DNA of 64,000 nt, from positions 3,835,001 to 3,899,000 of the forward strand of contig CP073344.1 of NCBI GenBank assembly GCA_024397875.1, in the 5' to 3' direction. The stretch's first letter is position 1. Every line of letters starts with the position of its first letter. The stretch is from Amphritea atlantica. Its GTDB lineage: Bacteria > Pseudomonadota > Gammaproteobacteria > Pseudomonadales > Balneatricaceae. Below the pieces are notes generated by a model that saw nothing but the letters and a program-made list of their open reading frames with translations, had not been told where the DNA came from and did no database searches. The position numbers and the translations under genes were made by a program. This document shows positions 56,721 through 64,000 of the stretch, in pieces.

Positions 56721-56786
56721 GCTGCTACGTTTTAACCGATCTCAGGTTTCACCAACCGCCCCCTCAAACCCGGTGTTCAACAGCGT

Positions 56787-59681
56787 TTATAGTTTAAGCT
56801 GAGAATTCCAGATCCGTATTACCGCGTCCCGACAGTCCTCCAGCTCACTTGCACTCACCGGGCCGGTACGGTTCTGCAGCACCTGTCGGTGGCCAACCGA
56901 ACGATACTTTTTATAGGCCTCCCTGAGCGTCTCTGCATCATCCGCAGACATCACCCCGGTGTGCTCCATCGCGTCCAGAATCCTGATGTTATCGGTAAAC
57001 TCGATCAGCTCTGGGTACTGGTGCGAATACGCCAGCGCACTGAACTGTACAATAAACTCGATATCGACAATCCCCCCACGATCCTGCTTCAGGTTAAACA
57101 ATTCACCCGCTTCTTTTTCCGATGTCCCAAGGTGTTCGCGCATTTTCTCCCGCATCTTCACCACCTCTTCAGCGAGCGCGCCATGCTCCCTCGGCTGCAT
57201 CAGAATATCGGCCCGTACCGCTTCAAACCGTTGTCGGAGGGATTCAGATCCCGTAATCACCCGCGCCCGGACCAGCGCCTGATGCTCCCATGTCCAGGCC
57301 TCTTTCTCCTGATATTCGGAAAACGCTTTCAGCGAGCTGACCAGCAAACCGGAATTGCCTGATGGCCTTAAGCGCATATCAACTTCATAGAGGTGGCCAC
57401 CGGTGGTAAAGGTATTGAGGATATGAATAATTTTCTGGCCCAGACGGGTAAAGAATACAGAGTTGGCAATCGGTTTGTTGCCCTGGGTATATAAGCTGGC
57501 ATCGGCATCGTGGACAAACACCAGATCCAGGTCAGAGCCATAGGAAAGTTCAATCCCCCCCATTTTGCCATAGCCCACGATAATAAAGTCAGGGTCGCAG
57601 GGAACGCCCGGCGCTTTCAATGGCACACCATGTTTTTCAGACAGCTGGCGCCAGGCAATCTCAAGCACCACCTCCAGAATCACTTCTGCCAGCCAGGTAA
57701 GATAGTCACTGACCTTCATCAGTGGCAGTACACCGGTAATATCGGAAGCGGCAACGATCAGTGCATGAGCGCTTTTGAAATAGCGCAGAGTGTCCATCAG
57801 CTGCTCTTCATCCTCTTCCGGAATACGCAGCAATTGCTGACGCAGATCCGATTGCAGCGCCTCTTTCGAGGGCGGGGAATAGAGGCTGCGCTGATCGATC
57901 AGTTCATCCAGCAGCACCGGCTGTTTCGCCAGGGTCTCACTAAACCAGGCACTGGCAGAACATAAGCGCACCAGCTGTTTCATCGCACCGGGATTTTCTG
58001 CCAGCAAGACCAGATAGGAGGAGCGCCGGATAACCGCCTGAATCAGCAAGAACACCCTCTCAAGGGTCTCAGCGGAGTTCTCTGTGGCGGCGACCTCGTC
58101 CATCAGTTTCGGCAGTACTGCCTGCAAGCGCTCATATCCGACAGCCTGCATCACCTGGACGGAGCGACTCGACTTCAGGTGACTGAACGCTTTCCACGCC
58201 TGCTGTGGATCATCCAGCCCGTGCCGGGCAAAAAAAGCCTCCCCCTCGGTATCATCCAGTTCGCTATTCCAGAGTTGCAGCCAGTCACTGGTCTGGTCTG
58301 TGGCGGCCGGTGCGGCCTCCGTTGGCGCAATGACATCGGCGAAATGCCCGGTGACACGGTCACGCTGACGATCCAGCTCTGCGATAAAGCTGTCCCAGCT
58401 ATCAAATCCCATGCTGTAGGCGATACGCGCCTGACCAACCGGATCGGTTGGCAACTCCTGAGTTTGTCGGTCGGCAACCGCCTGAATCGCATGCTCTGCA
58501 TTGCGCAGAAAGGTATAGGCATCAACCAGCTCGGTGGCAGCCTGCTCCGGTATGCCAACGGTTTCCGGTAGCAGCGGCAAAATATTCAGTAACTCCCGCT
58601 GCTGTAACCGGGGATCCCGGCCGCCTCGTATCAGCTGGAACGCCTGGGCGACGAACTCCACCTCCCGAATACCACCGGAGCCTAGCTTTACGTTGCCGTG
58701 CAGACCTTTGCGCCGCACCTCTTTATTGATCATCTCCTTCATTGAACGCAGTGAATCAAACGCACTGAAGTCGATATATTTACGATACACAAAGGGCCTG
58801 AGCATCTCCAGCAGTTCGGCACCGGCCTGCTGATCGCCACCGACGACCCGCGCTTTAATCATCGCATAGCGCTCCCAGTCCCGCCCCTGGTTCTGGTAAT
58901 ACTCTTCCATCGCCGGGAAACTGCATACCAGCGGACCACTGGCGCCATAGGGCCGCAAACGCATATCGGTGCGGAACACGAATCCATCCGCAGTAATGCT
59001 GTCCAGTGCCTGTATCAGTTTCTGTCCCAGGCGACTGAAAAAGTCCTGATTGGCCAGCCCCCGGCCCCCTTGTGTCATGCCCTTTTCCGGGTAAGCAAAG
59101 ATCAGATCGATATCTGAGGACAGGTTCAGCTCATTGGCCCCCAGTTTTCCCATCCCCAATACCACCAGTTTCTGCGGCTGAGCGGGACGGTCTTCCGAGG
59201 GGACTGAATAGGGCGTTCCCCATTTAGCACAATGGTTACTATAGAGCCACGCCAGCGCCTGATCGATACAGGCATCTGCCAGCGCAGACAGATCGGCGGT
59301 GGTACCGCGCATATCGGTGGTACGGGTCAGATCACGCCAGATAATTCTGACCATTTCACGCTGACGGAATTTGCGCAACACGCTATGCAGCAACTCTTCG
59401 CTGTCCACCTGCGCCAGGCTTTGCTCCAGTCGCCGACGGTATTCGCTGGCAGGATAGTCAGTGTAAAGGTCTGCACCGGATAACAGATCATCAAGCAACC
59501 GGGGGTTTCGGCTCAACTGATCAGCGACATAATCACTACCGCTCAGGACCCGGATCAGATCATCATCAAAGCGATCGACGCTGTGGTCGAGGTTTTCGAG
59601 TGAAGCTGAACATTTTTCAAGGTTTAGTTTTGCACAGGGCTGAAGCAGAGGAGGCAATTTCTTGATTAACTGGCTGAGCAT
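56787..59681 (-). CDS. glnE: Bifunctional glutamine synthetase adenylyltransferase/adenylyl-removing enzyme
   Basis: 964 residues, the usual length. Two nucleotidyltransferase domains: the N-terminal deadenylylating one (GMGKLGANELNLSSDIDLIFAY) and the C-terminal adenylylating one (GYGKMGGIELSYGSDLDLVFVH), each followed by a helical bundle. It adjusts glutamine synthetase activity in response to PII. Single gene on the minus strand, converging with sodB. Confidence 0.97.
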   Translation of the reverse strand: MLSQLIKKLPPLLQPCAKLNLEKCSASLENLDHSVDRFDDDLIRVLSGSDYVADQLSRNPRLLDDLLSGADLYTDYPASEYRRRLEQSLAQVDSEELLHSVLRKFRQREMVRIIWRDLTRTTDMRGTTADLSALADACIDQALAWLYSNHCAKWGTPYSVPSEDRPAQPQKLVVLGMGKLGANELNLSSDIDLIFAYPEKGMTQGGRGLANQDFFSRLGQKLIQALDSITADGFVFRTDMRLRPYGASGPLVCSFPAMEEYYQNQGRDWERYAMIKARVVGGDQQAGAELLEMLRPFVYRKYIDFSAFDSLRSMKEMINKEVRRKGLHGNVKLGSGGIREVEFVAQAFQLIRGGRDPRLQQRELLNILPLLPETVGIPEQAATELVDAYTFLRNAEHAIQAVADRQTQELPTDPVGQARIAYSMGFDSWDSFIAELDRQRDRVTGHFADVIAPTEAAPAATDQTSDWLQLWNSELDDTEGEAFFARHGLDDPQQAWKAFSHLKSSRSVQVMQAVGYERLQAVLPKLMDEVAATENSAETLERVFLLIQAVIRRSSYLVLLAENPGAMKQLVRLCSASAWFSETLAKQPVLLDELIDQRSLYSPPSKEALQSDLRQQLLRIPEEDEEQLMDTLRYFKSAHALIVAASDITGVLPLMKVSDYLTWLAEVILEVVLEIAWRQLSEKHGVPLKAPGVPCDPDFIIVGYGKMGGIELSYGSDLDLVFVHDADASLYTQGNKPIANSVFFTRLGQKIIHILNTFTTGGHLYEVDMRLRPSGNSGLLVSSLKAFSEYQEKEAWTWEHQALVRARVITGSESLRQRFEAVRADILMQPREHGALAEEVVKMREKMREHLGTSEKEAGELFNLKQDRGGIVDIEFIVQFSALAYSHQYPELIEFTDNIRILDAMEHTGVMSADDAETLREAYKKYRSVGHRQVLQNRTGPVSASELEDCRDAVIRIWNSQLKL

Positions 59682-59965
59682 ATCCGAAGGTATCCTGATG
59701 ACCGATCTATTTTTTCAGCTTACCAAAAAGCAGTTTTTCGCACGACCGCTATCTAAGCAACCCGCCGTAACAAAAACTTCATATTCATTAAAAGGCAGCG
59801 AATAAAAACCAAAAATCAGCATGTTACAGACCAATAATAGCGACTTATTTATCTACGCTAAGATATTCAATGTCAGTTTAGTTACACTTATGTTTCATTT
59901 TGACTACAAATGCGCGGGCTGCCAACGTATACTCGCGCAAAATTTGCTCGAATACCGGTGATTTT

Positions 59966-60646
59966 ATGGTGACTAACAACCCGATTATGCAAATGTTTGC
60001 ACGATCTCCTTTTCAGCCAATGCAGGAACATATTGCAAAGGCTCACTCCTGTGCTATCCAGCTGATCCCCTTTTTTGATGCCGTTATGGCTGAAGACTGG
60101 GATAAGGCCGCCGAAATTCAACATAGCATAGCCGTGCTTGAAGGTGAGGCCGACACGATGAAAAAGGAGATTCGCATGAATCTCCCCAACAGTCTGTTTC
60201 TGCCAGTCCCCCGTACCGACCTCCTCGAACTCCTTCGCATGCAGGACAAGATCGCCAACAGGGCAAAAGATATTGCCGGTCTGATTCTTGGCCGGAAAAT
60301 GCTGATTCCCTTACAGATTCAACCGGCTATCGCAGAATATGTTCGCTCATCCCTGAAAACATCCGGTCAGGCGCTGATGGCACTGAATGAGCTTGATGAA
60401 CTGATTACCGCAGGCTTTCGTGGACATGAAGTCGATGTTGTCGAAAAGATGATTCACGACCTCGATGATCTGGAACACGATGCCGATGAGATGGAACGCG
60501 AAGTTCGCTCATCCCTGTTTGATGTAGAGAAAGAACTGCATCCTATCGATGCGATGTTCCTCTATCAGATTATCAGCTGGATCGGTGATCTCGCCGATAA
60601 AGCACAACAGGTAGGCAGTCGTTTGCAGTTGTTACTGGCAAAGTAA
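59966..60646 (+). CDS. DUF47/PhoU-like protein associated with the Pit transporter
   Basis: 226 residues from MVTNNPIMQMFARSPFQP, an all-helical PhoU-like fold (TIGR00153 type) with acidic metal-binding patches such as DLDDLEHDADEMEREV. It lies 47 nt upstream of pit, and such proteins are thought to regulate phosphate uptake by Pit. A TATACT -10-like box lies near 59927, without a well-spaced -35; the upstream gap to glnE shows nothing else. Confidence 0.9.
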   Translation: MVTNNPIMQMFARSPFQPMQEHIAKAHSCAIQLIPFFDAVMAEDWDKAAEIQHSIAVLEGEADTMKKEIRMNLPNSLFLPVPRTDLLELLRMQDKIANRAKDIAGLILGRKMLIPLQIQPAIAEYVRSSLKTSGQALMALNELDELITAGFRGHEVDVVEKMIHDLDDLEHDADEMEREVRSSLFDVEKELHPIDAMFLYQIISWIGDLADKAQQVGSRLQLLLAK

Positions 60647-60693
60647 GCCCTGCGAATAATCTTTCTCTGAATCTTAAAAATTAGGTAGTTATC

Positions 60694-61959
60694 ATGAGCA
60701 TCATTGCGGAATATGGCTCCATCCTGGTCATTATGGCATGTGTGTTTGGATTTTTTATGGCCTGGGGTGTGGGCGCAAACGATGTCGCTAATGCGATGGG
60801 AACCTCGGTAGGTTCCAAGGCATTAACCCTGAAACAGGCGATTCTGATCGCAATCATCTTTGAATTTGCTGGCGCATACCTTGCCGGTGGCGCGGTCACC
60901 GCGACCATTCGGAAAGGGATTATTGATCCGGCAATCCTCTCCGGAACACCGGAATTATTGGTTTACGGTATGTTGTCAGCACTGCTGGCAGCGGGTATCT
61001 GGCTACTGATCGCCACAGCCATGGGCTGGCCAGTCTCCACAACTCACTCGATCGTGGGTGCAATCGTCGGTTTTGCGGCCGTCGGCATCTCGGTGGATGC
61101 GGTGCACTGGGGCAAGGTCGGCAAGATTGTCGCCAGCTGGGTAGTCTCTCCCCTGACCGCAGGGGTGATCGCTTTCTTCCTCTACCGTACCGTCCAGATA
61201 CTGATCCTCGATACTAAACACCCGTTCAAGAACGCCAAGAAATATGTACCTATGTATATTTTCGTGGTCGGTTTTATGATCTCCATGGTGACCTTTACCA
61301 AGGGCCTCAAGCATATTGGCATGAATCCGGGATTTGGCAACAGCGCCATGATCTCAGTCGGGGTGGCTTTAATCACGATGGTCATCGGTATTCTGATGCT
61401 GCGGAAGATACATGCCCGGGCTGAAGATAATGTTGACTATCACTTTGCCAGTGTCGAGAAGGTGTTTGGTGTACTGATGATGTTCACCGCCTGCGCCATG
61501 GCATTCGCCCATGGTTCAAATGACGTTGCCAACGCGGTTGGCCCACTGGCAGCGGTTGTTGGCGTGGTAAACTCTGCTGGAGAAGTGGCGCAAAAATCCG
61601 TAATGCCGGTCTGGATTCTGCTGCTGGGCGGTAGTGGTATCGTTGCCGGTCTGGTCATGTATGGCCATAAAGTCATCGCCACCGTCGGTAACAATATTAC
61701 TGAGCTGACCCCCAGCCGTGGCTTTGCGGCAACCCTGGCTGCGGCCTCAACCGTAGTATTTGCCTCCGGTACCGGTCTGCCTATCTCCACCACTCATACT
61801 CTTGTAGGTGCGGTTCTGGGTGTCGGCATGGCCCGGGGGCTTTCGGCACTGAATCTGCAGGTGGTCGGTACCATATTCGTCTCCTGGCTGGTCACCCTGC
61901 CTGCCGGTGCTTTCCTGTCGATTGTGATCTTCTTTACCCTGAAAGGAATTTTCAGTTAA
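60694..61959 (+). CDS. pit: Low-affinity inorganic phosphate transporter PiT
   Basis: 421 residues, about 10-11 transmembrane helices. The duplicated PiT signature appears as GANDVANAMGTSVGSKAL near the N-terminus and GSNDVANAVGPLAAV in the second half, together with STTHSIVGA and STTHTLVGAVLG. Proton or sodium-coupled phosphate uptake across the inner membrane. Operon with the DUF47 gene. Confidence 0.95.
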   Translation: MSIIAEYGSILVIMACVFGFFMAWGVGANDVANAMGTSVGSKALTLKQAILIAIIFEFAGAYLAGGAVTATIRKGIIDPAILSGTPELLVYGMLSALLAAGIWLLIATAMGWPVSTTHSIVGAIVGFAAVGISVDAVHWGKVGKIVASWVVSPLTAGVIAFFLYRTVQILILDTKHPFKNAKKYVPMYIFVVGFMISMVTFTKGLKHIGMNPGFGNSAMISVGVALITMVIGILMLRKIHARAEDNVDYHFASVEKVFGVLMMFTACAMAFAHGSNDVANAVGPLAAVVGVVNSAGEVAQKSVMPVWILLLGGSGIVAGLVMYGHKVIATVGNNITELTPSRGFAATLAAASTVVFASGTGLPISTTHTLVGAVLGVGMARGLSALNLQVVGTIFVSWLVTLPAGAFLSIVIFFTLKGIFS

Positions 61960-61981
61960 CAGACAGCTGGATCAGATAAAT

Positions 61982-62012
61982 AAAGGCGATCATGAAATGA
62001 TCGCCTTTTTTA
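61982..62012 (+). terminator. Rho-independent terminator of pit
   Basis: Perfect 12-bp stem AAAGGCGATCAT-GAA-ATGATCGCCTTT followed by T. Confidence 0.93.
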
Positions 62013-62065
62013 TTTCTGTTGAAAGCGGCACAATATGGGATAACTAAATAGAGTCGGATACCGTT

Positions 62066-63223
62066 ATGCAATCCTCCACACCTGACCTGCTCACCATGCT
62101 CACAGAACTGATCGCCACCCCCTCGGTCAGCTGCACTGCAGCACATTGGGATCAGAGTAACCTGAGTGTTATTGGCAAGCTTGAAAGCTGGTTATCCGGT
62201 CTGGGATTCAAAACGGAGGTAATGGCGATACCGGGACACCCGGGTAAAGCCAACCTGATCGCCACACTGGGCAGCGGTCCAGGCGGACTGGTGCTGTCAG
62301 GTCATACCGATACCGTGCCATTTAATGCCGAACTCTGGAACAGCGATCCGTTTAAACTGACCGAGAAAGACGGTCGTTTCTATGGCCTGGGCACCTGTGA
62401 TATGAAAGGCTTCTTTGCTATTGCCATCGAAGCGGCCCGTAAGTTTATCGACAAACCGCTGCAACAACCGCTGATCATTCTGGCCACCGCCGATGAAGAG
62501 AGTTCAATGAGCGGTGCCCGGGCACTGGCGGAAGCGGGTCAACCAAAGGCACGCTATGCCGTCATTGGTGAACCGACCGGCATGCGGCCGATCTACATGC
62601 ATAAGGGCATTATGATGGAGCAGGTGCGGATCAAGGGCCGCTCTGGCCATTCCTCCGACCCGGCTCTGGGTGCCAGCGCGCTGGATGCGATGCATTCAGT
62701 GCTGGGCGAGCTCCTCAGCTTTCGTAAGGAGTTGCAGCGAGATTATCAGAACAGTGATTTCGCAGTATCGGTACCCACCCTCAATCTCGGTTGTATTCAT
62801 GGTGGCGATAACCCCAACCGTATCTGTGGCGCCTGCGAGCTGGAATACGACCTGCGTCCGCTACCAGGGATGTCCGCAGAGAACCTGCGCGAAGCAGTAA
62901 GCAAACGCTTACAACCGCTGCAGCATACATTTGGCGTAGAGATCATCACTGAGCCCCTGTTCCCGGGAATTCCGGCATTTCACAACGACAAACACTCGGA
63001 ACTGGTCAATACCGCAGAAAAGCTCACCGGCCATCAGGCCGAAGCCGTCGCCTTTGCCACCGAAGCCCCGTTTTTACAGGGGCTGGGGATGGATACCATT
63101 GTGATGGGGCCGGGCTCTATTGATCAGGCCCACCAGCCCGATGAATATTTGGCTTTTGATCAGATTAAGCCTACAGTAGCGGTACTGGAACAACTGATTG
63201 CAAGGTACTGTTTTTCATCGTGA
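62066..63223 (+). CDS. argE: Acetylornithine deacetylase
   Basis: M20 metallopeptidase-family enzyme that releases ornithine from N-acetylornithine. 385 residues. Zinc-site motifs are SGHTDTVPF, GTCDMKGFFA and ATADEESSMSGA (catalytic Glu), with the dimerisation domain at about 180-290. Co-linear with E. coli ArgE. The stop overlaps the argA start. Confidence 0.95.
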   Translation: MQSSTPDLLTMLTELIATPSVSCTAAHWDQSNLSVIGKLESWLSGLGFKTEVMAIPGHPGKANLIATLGSGPGGLVLSGHTDTVPFNAELWNSDPFKLTEKDGRFYGLGTCDMKGFFAIAIEAARKFIDKPLQQPLIILATADEESSMSGARALAEAGQPKARYAVIGEPTGMRPIYMHKGIMMEQVRIKGRSGHSSDPALGASALDAMHSVLGELLSFRKELQRDYQNSDFAVSVPTLNLGCIHGGDNPNRICGACELEYDLRPLPGMSAENLREAVSKRLQPLQHTFGVEIITEPLFPGIPAFHNDKHSELVNTAEKLTGHQAEAVAFATEAPFLQGLGMDTIVMGPGSIDQAHQPDEYLAFDQIKPTVAVLEQLIARYCFSS

Positions 63224-64000
63224 TTAATGATAGCAACCCATACGTAAACTGGTTTCGTCACAGCTCTCCCTATATCAATGCTCACCGGGGGAAAACCTTC
63301 GTCCTGATGCTGGGAGGAGAGGCGCTCGCCGATCCGAATTTTGCCAACATCATTCACGATATCGCTCTGCTGAACAGTCTTGGCGTCAAGCTGGTGCTGG
63401 TGCACGGCTCACGCCCCCAGATCGAAGCGAAACTTGAACAGCAGAATATTGAAGACTGGGTTCACCACCATCTGCGGGTTACCGATGCAGACACATTGCG
63501 CTGTGTGATCGAATCAGCCGCCAGCTTGCGGATCGAAATAGAAGCAAAACTCTCGATGGGACTGGCAAACTCCCCCATGCATGGGGCCAAAATCCGGGTC
63601 TGTAGTGGCAACTTCGTGACCGCAAGGCCTTTTGGCATCTACAACGGCGTGGACCTGTGCCATACCGGAGAGGTGCGCAGAATCGATCAGGAAGCGATCC
63701 GGCAACAGCTCAGCATGAACAATATCGTTCTGCTGTCGCATCTGGGATATTCGCCCACCGGGGAGGTCTTCAATCTCGCCGTTGAGGATGTCGCCACGCA
63801 GGTAGCGATCAGCCTCGATGCCGATAAACTGATCATGTTTGGCGAAGACGGCGGGGTTCGCGACAGTAGCGAAGCCCTGCGCTCTGAGCTGCTGGCCGAT
63901 ACGGCTGAGCGCCTGGTAAGTCAGTATATGGCAAAGCACAGCTCACCCGATCAGGTGCCATCGGAACTCTGCCGTCATCTGCAGGCAGCGGTGACCGCAT
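63220..64000 (+). CDS. argA: N-acetylglutamate synthase, cut by the window edge
   Basis: First 260 codons, starting at a GTG that overlaps the argE stop (GTGA). The sequence (FRHSSPYINAHRGKTFVLML, LVLVHGSRPQIEAKL, SMGLANSPMHGAKIRVCSGNF) matches the amino-acid-kinase-like N-terminal domain of ArgA that binds the arginine inhibitor. The catalytic GNAT domain lies beyond the edge. argE and argA together imply a linear arginine pathway in one operon. Confidence 0.95.
   Translation, partial: MINDSNPYVNWFRHSSPYINAHRGKTFVLMLGGEALADPNFANIIHDIALLNSLGVKLVLVHGSRPQIEAKLEQQNIEDWVHHHLRVTDADTLRCVIESAASLRIEIEAKLSMGLANSPMHGAKIRVCSGNFVTARPFGIYNGVDLCHTGEVRRIDQEAIRQQLSMNNIVLLSHLGYSPTGEVFNLAVEDVATQVAISLDADKLIMFGEDGGVRDSSEALRSELLADTAERLVSQYMAKHSSPDQVPSELCRHLQAAVTA

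Noticed and set aside
1..64000. tRNA or rRNA genes
   Set aside because: No cloverleaf with T-loop GTTCGA-type consensus or rRNA sequence was recognised by reading both strands.

Overview
The window is chromosomal DNA from a gammaproteobacterium, most likely a marine Oceanospirillales-type organism distantly related to Pseudomonas. Individual proteins resemble E. coli homologues closely, while the gene order follows Pseudomonas in two blocks (aroB-aroK-pilQPONM / ponA / malic enzyme / rpmE / priA / argS / SPOR protein / hslVU, and ppx / trxA / rho / ubiD). A third block (pckA, hslO, hslR, yrfG, nudE) follows enterobacteria. No tRNA or rRNA gene is recognisable. The two window edges cut aroB (left) and argA (right).

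Layout. 1-8.2 kb: shikimate genes and the type IV pilus pilMNOPQ operon on the minus strand, divergent from the class A penicillin-binding protein gene. 8.3-19 kb: malic enzyme, rpmE, priA, argS, ftsN-like, hslVU under a clear sigma32-type promoter, a DUF971 gene, and ubiE-ubiJ without the expected ubiB. 19-29.5 kb: hemJ, an acylpyruvate hydrolase, an MFS exporter with a divergent LysR regulator, ppnP, serA, an alpha/beta hydrolase, a 1067-residue MscS-superfamily channel, a thioesterase and a DUF4870 membrane protein. 29.8-38.4 kb: malate synthase G, whose terminator is split by an IS1111-type (IS110 family) insertion sequence, then a DJ-1/PfpI protein divergent from a MocR-type regulator, a sirtuin, dbpA, a parvulin and a small protein.

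38.4-43.4 kb is the most accessory part. It holds an AT-rich, apparently foreign PIN-like nuclease gene, a DadA-like oxidoreductase and a NYN/OST-HTH putative RNase. The genes there are separated by non-coding modules of very stable mini-hairpins bounded by CTAG or close variants, mostly lying between a stop codon and a Rho-independent terminator. 43.4-49.5 kb returns to conserved genes: a ferredoxin-type reductase, ubiD, rho, trxA and ppx. At 49.5-50.9 kb, between ppx and pckA, sits a non-coding array of ten tandem repeats, eight of them exactly 126 bp, with CTAG at every unit boundary; the same hairpin modules lie on both sides. 51-64 kb: pckA, a 36-codon small gene, hslO, hslR, a HAD nucleotidase, nudE, a small cysteine-containing protein, sodB, glnE, a DUF47-pit phosphate pair, and argE overlapping argA.

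The most unusual signal is this CTAG/mini-hairpin repeat family together with the 126-bp array. Other points of interest are the IS inside a terminator with a leader hairpin that can mask its own ribosome binding site, the PIN gene, two palindromes at the MocR start, and a terminator 13 nt in front of ubiD.
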